From Spizellomyces punctatus DAOM BR117 (lineage: Eukaryota; Chytridiomycota; Chytridiomycetes; Spizellomycetales; Spizellomycetaceae), in assembly GCF_000182565.1 (NCBI RefSeq), contig NW_015971553.1, positions 502,507 to 566,506 on the forward strand: a stretch of 64,000 nucleotides of DNA, given 5' to 3'. Positions 24,713 through 37,778 of the stretch are shown one piece after another. Position 1 is the stretch's first letter; each line of letters begins with the position of its first letter. Below the pieces are notes generated by a model that did no database searches, was not told the DNA's origin, and worked only from the letters and a program-made list of their open reading frames with translations. The translations under genes and the position numbers were made by a program.

Positions 24713-25769
24713 TTACATCACACTCTTCCCTTCCTGCCACAACTTAAGACAACTTGTACTCAGACTGGTCACCACAAGCGCCTTTTCTTCCTCTGTCATA
24801 TTCACCGTCGATGCACGGGGGGAGGTGACGGCTGCACCCATTATAAACCATCTCAACCAGCGTAAGATAGTAGGGAGAGTCTCCTTACTGTACACAATGT
24901 CAGGTCCTGAGCCATACACTACCCCCGCATCATCGATGCAATAAAAATTCCAAAGAGTGGCATTTGTCAGGATGACAAAGACAGGTCCCGACCGGCCGTA
25001 TTTTTGCCTGTAGCGGAGTAGAGTGCCACCTGCGACCATACATCAGCTTCAAGTTTTGTACAAGAAAAAAGCGTCACTTGAGAATAATGAACCAACCTCC
25101 AGCAATGGCTTGAGGAATAGCAGAATTAGGCCATTCCTTTTTTGCTTCCACAGCAATTAAAAAAGAATCTTTTTTAACGTCATCCACGTCATCGCCACCC
25201 CCGTGGCCCAGCAGATAATCAACAATGCCAGTCGCCCCTTTGTTGGGGCCCCTCCACTCTAAATCAACCTCTAAAAAGACCCGCAATCTTCCTAGAGGCC
25301 GGCCCACCTTCATAGCATCCTCCTGAGGCCGTTCATCTACCATGATCCCATGGTAAAAGGTGTCAACAGCCTCCCCAAGGATAGCATCAACAATGGTTCG
25401 ACATGCTGCCTCTGAATTAAGGCTCCAAACGCGGTCTAACCTATCAAGTTGCCGAGTAAGGTGCTCTGTCGGGTGCACCGAACCCACAAACGGTGGGACT
25501 TGCAAAGAAGGGATTCTGCGTTGAGCAGCGGCCTCCACATTGGCCACATCCAGATTCAGTCCCTCCGGACTCTGCAACTGATTCCATGTCATTTTCGTAA
25601 AAGGCGTCAGCTAGAGAAATGACACAATAAGTGGAGAGTTTGGAGGAGACACTGAGAATGGGTAGTAAGTAACCTTTGCATCCTGTCGCAGCAGTGCTAG
25701 CATCTTGCGCAGAGTCTCCCGAGAGGCCCCTGGCATACCAGCAACAATATCTTCAATATCGGTGTCCAT
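24713..25769 (-). CDS. PD-(D/E)XK-nuclease-like orphan protein (308 aa)
   Basis: Three exons, 25769-25674, 25610-25097 and 25029-24713, join in phase over 63- and 67-bp introns (second donor GTTGGT is weak). Exon 1 starts MDTDIEDIV, with a Met 15 codons upstream as an alternative. Residues about 145-190 carry FLEVDLEWRG, then GIVDYLLG (Asp163), then FLIAVEAKKEW (Glu187, Lys189). This is the D-(x)n-E-x-K spacing of restriction-nuclease-fold enzymes. A helix (TIVDAILGEAVDTF) precedes it, and a strand-rich part (GPVFVILTNATLWNFYCID) follows. Such domains occur in Crinkler-type effectors, transposon-linked proteins and repair nucleases; no Crinkler leader or P-loop is seen, so the role is open. 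The gene is convergent with the dynein. Confidence 0.65.
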
Positions 25770-26459
25770 TGTGAAAATAATGTGAAAAGGTGGCAAATAC
25801 AAAAGACACAGCACTTAAGTACTTTACATGGGAGATCACATGACTTTCATGTGACCGGTGTTCAGGTGGGATCCTTTCACGATAGTGTTCGTTCCCCAAC
25901 GTTTTTTTTTGTATGGCTTTCATGATCGTGCCTGCTGCACGCAGCATGGATTCTTTTCTTCTACATTTTAGGGACAGGTAATGTCAAAGGAAGGTGCAGA
26001 CGCATGATCGATCCCCTGCTGTTCATTCTTGCCAGATACTGTCAAAAGTACTTAAAAGTCATCACATTTTGACTTCAAAGTGCATTCGTCCGTGAAGGAA
26101 ATGGAAGAAAAAGTTTAAAATGGCAAGTAAGGGCAGTATTCACAGAAACTAGCCAGATATCGTTCGTGTCACTTTTATTGTTATCTGCCCCATTTATGCT
26201 TTTAAAGAACAAAAGACAAATTATGAACAAAGACTACTGCATCAGATGTTTATCAAGATGCTGATACTGCACCGGGCAGTGGATTCGGATTCTCTTCATT
26301 CACTGTGCTCTACTTCTTTGGCGGTAGTTTCTAAAAACGTGATTGCAGGAATTGAACAGACCAATATCAAATAGGCAAACGCAGAACAGAGCTCGCAAAG
26401 CGCGATATTAACTTATAGTGACACACTTCTATTCTTTAAACATTATGCAGAATTTGAAT
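25770..26459. other. Intergenic, AT-rich
   Basis: Lies between the start of the nuclease-like gene and the 3' end of MED15, both minus strand. No coding, repeat or RNA feature recognised. Confidence 0.4.
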
Positions 26460-28484
26460 TTAAAAAACAAGCGATGAATTCATTTCCACTGGCGACGCAA
26501 AGACCTGGGGACGCCGCTTGCTAGGTCCCTGGTCATCATCCTCATCCTCGTCGTCCCTCTTCCTCTTTATGCTTTCCCTGGGGGGACCCATCTTGGGCCG
26601 CTTACTCCCTTCTCCGCGACCTTCATCAGCATCTTCCTGCTCTTCCTCTTCCCCATCCCTTTTTCGTTTAGTTTGATTCTTGAATGGAGAGAGGGGAGGA
26701 GAGTGGTACTCGCCAAAAAATAATTCGAAGTCCCCTAGATGGAGGGTATTAGAAATCATGCCATTTTGCCACAAATGTTCAAACACGTACCTGATTCCGC
26801 ACCAATGGGATCGATACCGTGCAATGGTCGATTGTATCCTACGCCGTTCCACACATCACTCAAGGAGCTTTGACCAAACAGGCCTCCGAAATCTATCGCA
26901 AAGTCGTCGGGTATATCCCCACTGAAGCCAAGGTTGCTCTCAAAGACACCTCGCGCTTGCTCTCTGGCTTCCATCAAGACGGTCTGTTGGGGTTGAGTGA
27001 CCGCGGCAGTACTATCTACGGCGTTCGCAGCTGGCACCGCGGGTGGCACGATAGGAGGTGTTTGGTGCTGAGTTGTTGGGGCGGCGGTAGATATGGGCAG
27101 GGGGGATGCAGACGCGGCAGTTGCAGGGATACGCGGCACGATCGTCGAAGACGTGCCCGGTTGAATTTGCGGATTGGGGACCTGCGGCACTGATGTCCTA
27201 GAGACGGGTATATTCCCTGTATGATGCTCGGCTTTCAGATGACCGGGATTGACAAGTTGAGGTGGCGGGCGGGTAGGTAACTGTAGCGGAGCGGTCGAGC
27301 CCTGGAGTTGTGCTTGGGTCGGGATCGGAGGCTTGCTAGAACTTGGCGGCCGCCGAACTTGCCGTGTCTTTTTGCCGCTCTGGCTTGAAATAGATGCACG
27401 GCGCTTTTGGGACCCAGTGCCCTGTCCAATAGACGAACCGCCCATTTCCATAGGGGGATGCATTGCCTGCGATACTTGAATGCTCGGAGACGCCGCAGGA
27501 AGCATCGCGGCAGGTACAGGAGGTGGGATAGCCGCAGTCATGGCAGAAAGCATAGCGGCAGGAAGGACAGGAGCAACGGAGCGCGGGAGCGTAGGAGGTA
27601 GGGTGGGAGGGAGGGAGTGAGGTAGAGTAGCTGCTATGACAGAGGGAACGTCTGGTGGCCGCTGTGACGCACTTGTCCTCTTCTGAGGGCTAGCCCGCAT
27701 CTGAGGAGGTCTGGTGGCTTGAATGTGCTGTTGCTGCGACTGTGGTTGGTGCGGTGATGTTGAAAGCTGGCTATGTGACTGGCCAACATTAGCGTTCGAG
27801 ATCTGCTGAGCCGACCGCTGCATGTCAATCGACTTTCGCAGAGTTTCTCCGCTTTGATACAAGCGCCGCAAGTTTTGCAACAAAAGCTCAGCATTTGCTG
27901 GCGTCAGGTAATATGTGTCCGTAACGAATCCGTCCAACTGTCTGGTCCACATTGCTTTCAGTTGCAGGGAGCGTTTTGCCTCCATGTTTTTACCATGGGT
28001 AGCAAACAGTCCAATCAAGGTATCTGCCTTTCGGTACATGTTGTCCTGAGCTTCCAATTTGGAACGCACGAAAGCCTTCTCTTGTTCTGTTAAGGCGATT
28101 GGTTCCATGCGGCAACTTTCTGCGGCAATCTGCGGAGTTCCAGCCATGGTCGCCGACGGTGCACTGGCTCCTTGTCTAGCGGAAGTCGGTGGAGATGCCG
28201 CAGAGGACACGGCCGCCATGCTGATGTTTGGCAAAGCGCTGGAGATGGCACTCGAACCGGCCATACCTGCGGCCAAGTGGACTTGATTGCCTGGAAACGG
28301 ATGGGTTGCGGCATTGGACAACTGGGGTTGCAGCGATGCTCCAGAAGAAGCAGCTCCTCTTTGCAGCTGGGCGGATGCAGAATTGCTCAATGCTTGCGCC
28401 CTCTGCGCGGCCACCATTTGCGCCTGCGCTTGAGCCTCAGAGGCTTGTCGCATCTGTTGTTGATGCAGCTGCACCCGTTGTTGG

Positions 28485-28516
<32 letters not shown>

Positions 28517-29918
28517 TTGCTGTTGATGCTGCTGCTGCTGCTGCTGCTGTTGTTGTTGGTGTTGTTGTTGGTGTTGTTGTTGGTGTTGTTGTTGGTGTTG
28601 TTGGTGTTTTAGCTGAAGGCGCTGCGGCTGCTGTTGCATCTGCACTTGCTGCTGCCTTTGTTGCTGCTGTTGATGCGCCGCTGGGGTCTGAACTGCACTA
28701 GGCGTAGGAACTGGAGGGCGCTGGACATTGCCTTCAGGTTGGATCACGGGCCGCATTGCGGCCCGTGACCTTTCCTGTTCGGCCTTCTTTTGCAGCAGTC
28801 GTTCGGTGAATTCAGGAGGAATGTTGCGCTGACGGCAGAGTTCCCTTAGCTGTGCCAAAGTGCTGGTGTTGACGAGGTGCATCAGTTTCGGATCACCAAA
28901 CGGTTGGCTCAACTGCTGCTGACCCGCCGCACTCGTGTTAGGGAGGGCGGTGGTTGATGGCGGAACAAGTGGTGTAGACATCATTGACGTAGAAGACGCT
29001 GGCTGGGACGGGGTATTAATGCCGACTGACTTGACATTGTGGTTACTCAGAATCTCGTTGATTTTTTGATTCATGGCATTCACATATTCGTCCTATTCAA
29101 GGGGGGGGGGGGGGTGGAAATCCATCAGCTTACGCAATCTCGTATCATTTGGATGAGAGCATACATTACCTTGGTAAAAGCTCTGCGAAATACTCTTGTT
29201 TCATAATCGCTGGCCATGGCCTCAACTCTTTCAGCAGACTGAACTTTTGCTGATTGCAGCTGAGACACAGCATGAATACTAGATGTAACCGTCAAAGGAC
29301 ATTGTTACTTCGCATTAGACATGAACATTGCGCGGTCGAAAGTTGGTCACTTACAGTCTATCAATATATTCTTTCCTGAAGTTTGCGGCGGCTGTGAGCC
29401 TCCAATCCCCGACTTGAAGTCCTTGCAAAGTCTGTGGCTGGGCTTTGGGTTGTGCCTGGGAGGGTTGCTGCTGAACCACCTTTGGTGTCTGCGCTTGTTG
29501 TTGGGAAGCCTGCTGTAGCGTCTTTTGTTGTGGTCTGGCTGGAAGACCCAATTGAGCAGCTAGTTCTAAAGGGCCACCCAAGCGGACTTGTTGAGGTTGC
29601 ACTGCTTGAGCGGCTGGCTGTCTGGCCAACTGTTGCTGAACGGATTGTGATTGAGGCGGTAGATGATGACTTTGCTGGACGTGCATAAGTTGCTGAGCTT
29701 GTGCCTGAGCTTGGGCCTGAGCCTGAGCTTGAGCCTGCTGCTGCTGAAATAGTAGCGCTTGCTGGGCGTATACGGCCTGAGGTTGAAGGTGGGATGGGAA
29801 CTGCTGCTGAATGGGAGCGACACCTTGAGGCGGACGCATCTGAAGAGTGGAAGGTGGCATAAAGGCAGGTCGTTGCTGCTGCTGCTGCTGTGGTTGCTGT
29901 TGTTGTTGGTGTTGTTGT

Positions 29919-29953
<35 letters not shown>

Positions 29954-30037
29954 CTGCATCAGCTGGAACAGGTATAGTTGCTGTTCCGGGGGTATTTGGG
30001 CTGCCATAGGGAAGCCGGTAGGGAAGTTTGGGTTCAT
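26460..30037 (-). CDS. MED15: Mediator tail subunit 15 (KIX domain, polyQ)
   Basis: Mediator tail subunit that links DNA-bound activators to RNA polymerase II. Four exons: 30037-29355, about 29278-29171, 29092-26791 and 26734-26460, roughly 1120 aa. The N-terminal ~215 residues are Gln-rich. The KIX-type helical domain is split by two introns: DWRLTAAANFRKEYIDRL, then a helix around VSQLQSAKVQSAERVEA, then RVFRRAFTKDEYVNAMNQ KINEIL. Long polyQ/H tracts follow, then a folded central part (ALTEQEKAFVRSKLEAQ...LLLQNLRRLYQSG), Pro/Ala/Ser-rich linkers, and a basic/acidic C-terminus with KRKRD nuclear-signal-like motifs twice. In yeast Gal11 and human MED15 the KIX domain lies at the very N-terminus; here it is preceded by the Gln-rich block. 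Exon 2 boundaries carry one base of uncertainty. Confidence 0.88.
28480..28616 (-). repeat. CAG/CAA trinucleotide tract (polyQ/H) in MED15
   Basis: On the minus strand an interrupted CAG/CAA run with CAC/CAT interruptions encodes a glutamine tract punctuated by histidines at regular four-residue spacing in its downstream half. The mixed codons should slow length change compared with a pure CAG run. Confidence 0.95.
29101..29114. repeat. Poly-G run (14 G) in MED15 intron
   Basis: On the coding (minus) strand this is a C14 run just upstream of the TTGAATAG splice acceptor, acting as an extreme pyrimidine tract. Homopolymers of this length are prone to sequencing error and to length variation. 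Confidence 0.9.
29868..29960 (-). repeat. CAG/CAA tract (polyQ) near MED15 N-terminus
   Basis: Second glutamine tract of MED15, starting about 30 residues from the start Met, written in mixed CAG and CAA codons. Open frames on the other strand here (Leu/Cys-rich) are shadows of this repeat. Confidence 0.95.
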
Positions 30038-31339
30038 TTTCGTTCTGAAAAACAGGCGATGTACGTGGAAAAGAACTCAACCGAGAGATGGAATGCCGAG
30101 GGAGGGGGATAGCGAACTGGGCTGTCTTATAGGAGATTTTTTATTCAAAGACCGCCGACTACGTCAACGTTGGGCATATTCATTGTTTTCGCAGGTCAAA
30201 ATGAGGGTCTGGGTCAAAAGGGCAAAAGCGCGTATCGCTTTGAACACTTTCAAAACATGGATGTTGGCCAGTGCAAAGGCGCCACACTATTGCGTAAGCA
30301 GAAACGCAATCAACAAACCCCGACGCTGATAGCAAACGAGATATAGTTTTGCATGAACGAATTCCAACGACGAAAAGCTTGTTACAAATCCATTGTCGCC
30401 CAAACCATAGTTGTCGAGGTGTGAAACTTTGTCGTACCAGGTCTTCTGCAGTTTCTGAGCATGTTGAATGTTTTTTCTTGCCAAGTTCCATGCTGACTGC
30501 AGTCGGTGCTGTACTTCTTGTTTGTAGTCTCGAAGGTCTGATTCCGGAATTCGCTGTCCATCCTCCTCTTCTAGGTCGCCATAGGTCTTTGCTAGAAGGC
30601 CAAATACATTTCACTAGGAGGACTTCTTCCTGCTTGCATTCATCGGTGTGGGTGGATATCGACCAATCATTGAGGCACGCCCTCGCACTCTTTATGAGGG
30701 CACACTCGGGCCAAAGGCGCAAACAGGTCCCATGGCCGTGTCGCGCCGCGTTATGAATGTCGTCATGCTACGTTCCATGCTCGAACGTCAAGTCCTGTGA
30801 GCTCGCGCGCCGAGGTATTCATGTCTACCAATCCAAAGGTGCTCCCACTCAATGGGGTGGACGGCGCCAGTGTTGACCCTGCACATACAGATGTACCCGT
30901 GGTCTATCTGGTATTCGTGGGCTATCCGCGCATCAGCTCCAACGAAAAGATTGAGATCTGCCTCAATCGGATATGGCAATCCACGCACGCCAGATGAGAT
31001 ATGCAATATTCGGAACCATATGCGGAAGTTTCTACTAACGTCCACTAGGTGTAGATACGAACATTTTCTATGGCCACTTCCTTCAAAGTCGATACCATAC
31101 CTCCGAGTCTAGTTTTATAGATCATGGGCCGACATTTGCATCGTTAGCAATGGACCGTTTGTATGTTCCGGTTATTGTTCAAACCTTTGCAGACATGCTT
31201 TGCGTTTAAGCTCAGTTCTGTGCAGTGGGCACTGTTGTCTTTTTGATCGGGTTTGGTTACCAGCATGTCTAAGGTTGAAAAATGATATTTTGGGGTTCTG
31301 TTTCCAATGTTACAGTTGTAAAATTTGTACATCCATCGA
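30038..31339. other. Intergenic region with gypsy remnant
   Basis: Separates MED15 and the deubiquitinase gene, both minus strand. A Ty3/gypsy integrase fragment (30370-30600) is listed separately. The frame at about 31045-30788 (minus) has no recognisable domain. The rest shows nothing. Confidence 0.4.
30370..30600 (-). pseudogene. Ty3/gypsy integrase C-terminal fragment
   Basis: One minus-strand frame reads through LAKTYGDLEEEDGQ, QHRLQSAWNLARKNIQHAQK and LQKTWYDKVSHLDNYGLGDN. The pattern A-x-x-N-I-x-x-A-Q-x-x-Q-K-x-W/Y-Y-D and the following GD are typical of the region after the integrase core in gypsy elements. No core, RT or LTR is seen nearby, so this is an isolated relic. Confidence 0.7.
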
Positions 31340-33815
31340 TTAAGATCGACAATAAAATAACATGTATGCCTGACGATCTTTTTGTTCCCGCACTACATCG
31401 TCCGGTCGACATGGCGATATTTGTGCATCATCAAGGTGCAACCACTCGCCGGACTGTCGCTGCACATCGCACGTGTAATGGCCGCCCGCCGCCAAACGTC
31501 CATGATGGTATACGACCGCAAACAATCGGTATTCTAGGTATTGCGATGCTGCCCTCGCAGCTGGGGACATTATTTCTACAATCGCACATCCCTGAGCTTA
31601 GACTTCCATGACAAGATGCTACTGCTTTTAAGATACTTACCTGAAAGTATCTTGAGTGCCATCGGATACTCAACATGTTTATGCACTTTCTGAGTACCAC
31701 TGACATTATCGTACACAAAACGCTTCAAATGTAAGATGAGAATCGGTGGTAAGCTGTCCAGATAGTTCTGCTTAACTGCGTCGCCCTGATGGTTCATTAA
31801 ATTCAGTACTCAGGCATTGGACTTATACAGTGCGTTGTGAACGTGCTCTTACTCACCCTGTTGCCCTTCGTCGGGGAGGTGAAGCCTTCCAGAGTTTCGG
31901 CCGCTGTCAAATTGATTAAGGCATCTTCAATGGTTCTAACGTTCGCTGGCTTTCAAATGATAGAAAAATCAGGATGAGCGCAACTACTGGCTTGCAGCAA
32001 AAGCATATGCACACCGTGATGTCCAGCTGAAGAGCCTGAAATGGTTGCAAAGTGATTGAGTCTTTTCTGCCGGGGCATTTTAATACAGATCGCATTCGTC
32101 CACCGAAAATTCGGGATATTGGAGATTCTACAATTTCGGTCTGAAATGAATATAATTAGAACCAGTTGCGCATTGGAAAAGACTTCACGCGGTACCTACA
32201 CTTCGAGTCACGAGCGTCTTATTATTTCGGCCAACTTCTACCCAGCTGGAATCGCCTTCTGATGCGTGTCCATTGACTTTCACAGGCCCATGGGCTTTTT
32301 GCAGACTTAGAAGCTCCTCATGTAGCCCATCGAGGATGAAACCAAGGAACTCTTCTGCGTCTTCTTGCCGACCCTGATAACCTCGGCCATTAGATTAACG
32401 ATACGGCGTCCTTGGCACTAATATTGCCCACCTTGACAGATTCTATTTTTTTCATAGCTCGAAGGGCGTCATAAACATATTCTGGAGCGAAGGCATCCTC
32501 ATCATCTCCATCTGGTAGGTCCAACTGTCTTCCCGGTTCATCTTCTCGGAACTCGTTCAGAAACATCAGTCTGTGCATGAATATTGAATGTAAGTTGCAG
32601 TGGCAGCAACAGGGAGGGTCACCGGGTACGTACATTGCACTCAAGAGGGACGATTTAGCTTTAAAATTATGCGTCAATTCTTTCGAAAGCTTCTTGAACG
32701 AATTGTAGAACGGAGGACAGTGAACCAATGGCTGTAGGATAGCGTTCATGAAGCACATATTGCCGTTATTAATCAAGCCTCGGGGTCGTATGAGAGTGCC
32801 TTGATATGATACTGTCAAATCTTTCAGAACATCTTAAGGTAGAAGGTCATTTCAATTAGAGATCAACCAGTCATATCCACAATCCGAGGATGGATGATTT
32901 TCAATGTAATCACCTGCAGGGCTGCGTTTACCCTTGGACCCTTTTGACAGAGTCTCCCGTGGCGGTACTCCATTTGGGGTTGTACCAGAATGCTTCTTCA
33001 AGAGATCGGCCCAACTTTGATGAGCAGCTTTGACAGGTGACACAGGCTGCGTTTCCGTTTCTCTACTCGGTTCCGTTGGTGTCTCAGTCGGTGGAGCGCC
33101 TCTTTCTTGGTCTCGAGTGGTAACTTCTGCAGCTCCAATTTCCATCTCTTTTTGTACGTCCACGTCCGGGTCCATCTGGACACCAGAACCTTCTACAGCA
33201 GGTGAGATGGGCTCGGTAGTATCGACCTCACTCACTATGTGACCATTTGCAAGATCGGAGCTGTCAGCCTTGGACGAGAGGCGAATGGCTGCCGAATTAT
33301 CTGTCACTGATTGTGAATAGGGTATACTTCCGTCCATCTCCTTCACCGATGGACGAGAGGACACAGTATCAATCGCCCCTTCAGCCGTACTGCGTTTCTC
33401 AGAAACTTGGCCACTTTTAGATCTATGGTAAACCTCCTCTCTAACAGACTGAAAAGCAGTTGTGTTGTCAGCCGCACCCGAGTTGACGATAGAATCCAAG
33501 TCCTTTAACGATGCACTAGTCGTGCCAGAACTGGCTGGACCGATTACAACTGGTGAACTGAGTGCAGGATTCATGGCTTGGTCCGGACTCCTGATAACAA
33601 CTATGGACCCGAATACTATACTTGGCCGTTTTAGTGATACGTCCGGAGGAGACCATCGCGGCTAAACAGAAAGAAAGGTCGCAGAATGAGAAAGAGTGGT
33701 GGACTTGAATGGGGAACGCTTAGTCACCTACCTGGTATGGAACTAAAGATGATGCGTCGATCACTTTTGCAATATCGGCCGGACTCAAATCACCAAATCG
33801 GATGGAAGAAAACAT
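31340..33815 (-). CDS. UBP3: Ubiquitin carboxyl-terminal hydrolase, UBP3/USP10 type
   Basis: Cysteine deubiquitinase of the USP family. Nine exons close in frame to 647 aa: 33815-33732, 33661-32914, 32832-32634, 32570-32432, 32373-32200, 32140-32015, 31949-31857, 31785-31641 and 31575-31340. The first ~277 residues are disordered and Ser/Thr/Glu-rich, as in USP10, where this part binds partners such as G3BP/Bre5. The catalytic domain follows: Cys box [12 protein letters not shown] (Cys304), [45 protein letters not shown], and His box GGHYTCDV (His602) with WLHLDD (Asp618). All three catalytic residues are present. GRQEDAEEF and [13 protein letters not shown] favour UBP3/USP10 over other USPs. 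It is divergent from the kinase gene; the third intron (63 bp) is in frame and could be retained. Confidence 0.92.
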
Positions 33816-34388
33816 ATTCTGAGGAGAAAAGTAGAAGCGGAGACGTATAAGATTGGTGCCGACTAAGGTTCTTCTGTACTGCTTCACTAAGTTGTCTTGG
33901 ACTTACCGTAAGGCTCGGCTGTGGCCAGGAGTAAGTGCACAGATTCACCGTCGCCCCGGGCGAGGTGCAAGTCGCATTTTCCACCACCTTTCGGCGGACT
34001 TGTGAATTAACGACACTTATGTTCACTGAATAATCCGGCCAACGGAAATCAAGGCGAATTCATCCACCGCTAAGGACACTTTCTGGCTTTCCACCCTCCT
34101 GTACCAGAAACGATCGCAAACGGATCACTTCTCCGAGCTGCGATCCACGAGCTCAATAGCTGCTCGTTTATTGAATGGTCCGAGTAACGTCGGCAGCGGG
34201 TATCGATTAAGCTCAATGCCCCCAATGAAAGGTTTGTAAACAGCATGAAAAAGCCCTTCACAGTTGCTTGATGAATTTCGTTGTGGCACAGCCACTCAAT
34301 GAAAGTGACTGCACCGCTGATGGAGCTGAGTCATGAGCGCCAACCGTCGTTCCGCCTTCTTCCCCAACTCTGCTCCAAAGTGCACATC
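33816..34388. promoter_or_regulatory. Bidirectional promoter region, USP gene / CaM kinase
   Basis: 573 bp between two divergent starts. No real frame seen. It must hold both promoters; no specific element is recognised. Confidence 0.5.
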
Positions 34389-35989
<1,601 letters not shown>

Positions 35990-36274
35990 GCGGTTAAATA
36001 TGTCCGACGCTTACGCATAATATATCATTAGTTATTGTCTATAACCATAAAGCTATAGTGATCAGACAGAAGTAGTAGTGCACACCTGCTTGTTTGAATC
36101 CTAGCACTGCAGCACATGTTCCACTGATCAAGCAGCGCGACGTATTCCAGGAATCAGGAAACACTCGAGATATTCAGTCATGCGCTGAACTGTGTCCATC
36201 AAATAGAGCCTAGACTCATTTCAATCGTAGTTTGTACAAAAAAAATCACGTATATATACAAGCATCCCCAATCC

Positions 36275-37554
36275 TTATAGGCAATGCACCATAAGCCCTC
36301 CTCCACCAGGTATCAACCTTCCCATTAAAGCAATGATGCCTCTTGACAGAACCCCACTCTTCAAAAACCTCCCCTTCACATCGAAATATGAAAGCGACTG
36401 AATGTCCATGTGAATCTCATAGAGAGTTATCAACTCAAACTTCACAGTACCCCAACACCTCCCACTCCATAAGCAGAAGTCCCGCATTGAAGAGAGGACA
36501 TGGCTGTACGTACAGAGCGACGATCAGAACGCAATTAATGTGAGGCTGGCAAAGAGTAAAACGTACCGGGTGCCTTCTTTACTTATGTGGAAATCAGGAT
36601 TGAGACTTTGGGAAAATAAGGAACTTAGGCTTAAACGTCGCAGAATAGGATGCAGACAAAAGCAGGGTACCTTTGCACATGGTCCACTAGTCGCATTAAT
36701 GTTTCGAAATGACCTTCCAGAAATTCGGAGAACACCTATCATGACTCAACTTAGCTCCGCTGAAGAGTACCAATATCTGACATGCAATACCTGATTCAGT
36801 GCATCTTTGGTGAAGAAAGTAGATGTGATCAGACGAGTCGTTGCAGTAGCCAACAATACACGTAAACTCATTTCAACTCGCATACCATAAAATGTTTGCT
36901 CATTGCCGTCGATTTGCTTTCCAAACCTATCCCGGATGATGTCAGCAATTAAGCCATACACTGTCCAAATATTACTAGGAACTCACATATCATATTGTCG
37001 TCGGTTGAAAGGATCAGAGAGAGTTGAATAGGCGTTCGATAAACCTGAGTGTTGGAATGAACTCGCAGGTTGAGGCCGTGTCCAAGGGTACAAGCGACCT
37101 GCTGTTTGTTACATACGCTGAACTACAAAGTTTGCAGAGAATTCGATTAAGCCGAGCAAGGCACTCAAGCAACCGGAAGCCGCTTGAAATACGGAACTGA
37201 GTAGTTCCCGGCAGAACTCACAGGCTTCTTTTGCACGAGGGTGCCTAAGTCGATCCGGATGGCATATCTGGTAAGTTCACATATAAAAATCGTGCGGTGT
37301 CGCCGAGAGAGCAAAAACATCAGTGCTCCTGAATTTCTGCACACAGGTCTCTCCTCCGATGGTCTACAACGAGACAGGAAGAGTCAGTGAAGCTCGCTAC
37401 ATACCTTGCTTCTGGACAGGTATCCTCTTCGAATCTGTTGTGGGGTTGCATTTTTCGACACTCCGATGCGTGCATAGAAGCACTCTTGATGCAGAATATC
37501 GGATATCGTTTGCTCGTCCTCGTTGCTCAATGTCGTTGGCACTGCCTCTGGCAT
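36275..37554 (-). CDS. J-domain (DnaJ-like) protein, 229 aa
   Basis: Eight exons close in frame: 37554-37405, 37267-37174, 37044-36987, 36926-36886, 36804-36791, 36735-36671, 36605-36567 and 36503-36275. Exon 5 is 14 nt; skipping its upstream splice also stays in frame (81-bp intron), so that intron may be retained. Residues about 25-100 form a J domain: CFYARIGVSKNATPQQIRRG, the HPD tripeptide in ICHPDRLRH that stimulates Hsp70 ATPase, and NAYSTLSDPFNRRQYDMFG. About 13 extra residues (CEFCRELLSSVFQAAS) lie between helices II and III. The C-terminal part (VFSEFLEGHFETLMRLVDHVQ, SLNPDFHISKEG, SMRDFCLWSGRCWGTVKFEL, LSYFDVKGR) is a compact helical domain I recognise as a pattern but cannot name. 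No signal or membrane segment. Confidence 0.8.
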
Positions 37555-37778
37555 GACGGCCCGCAGAACGTAACGGCCAGTTGAACGGCTCGCTTCCCGC
37601 AACTGTCAATCCAGGGAGGCGGGGAAGGGGAAGGTGAGGGGGCATGACAAATGTCGCACAGTGATTTGCACGTACTAGAGTCACCGTGCCACATGCCGAT
37701 GCTTTGCTTATTTCATTCTGTTTTTTCTTTTTGTTCTATAGCGATCTCAATTTCATTTATTGGAAGTTGAACAGTATC
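37555..37778. promoter_or_regulatory. Short bidirectional promoter, J-protein / NOP15
   Basis: Only 224 bp separate the two divergent starts, so both genes must share regulatory DNA. A T-rich stretch lies at about 37710-37740 upstream of the NOP15 start. Confidence 0.5.

Noticed and set aside
28172-28701. Plus-strand Leu- and Val/Ala-rich frames over MED15
   Set aside because: Shadows of the CAG/CAA repeat read on the opposite strand.
29361-30080. Thr/Ala/Ser-rich minus frame beside the MED15 first exon
   Set aside because: Same repeat read in another frame; the Gln frame joins the KIX exons in phase.
36061-36274. tRNA or other small RNA between kinase and J-protein
   Set aside because: No cloverleaf or box A/B pattern could be built.
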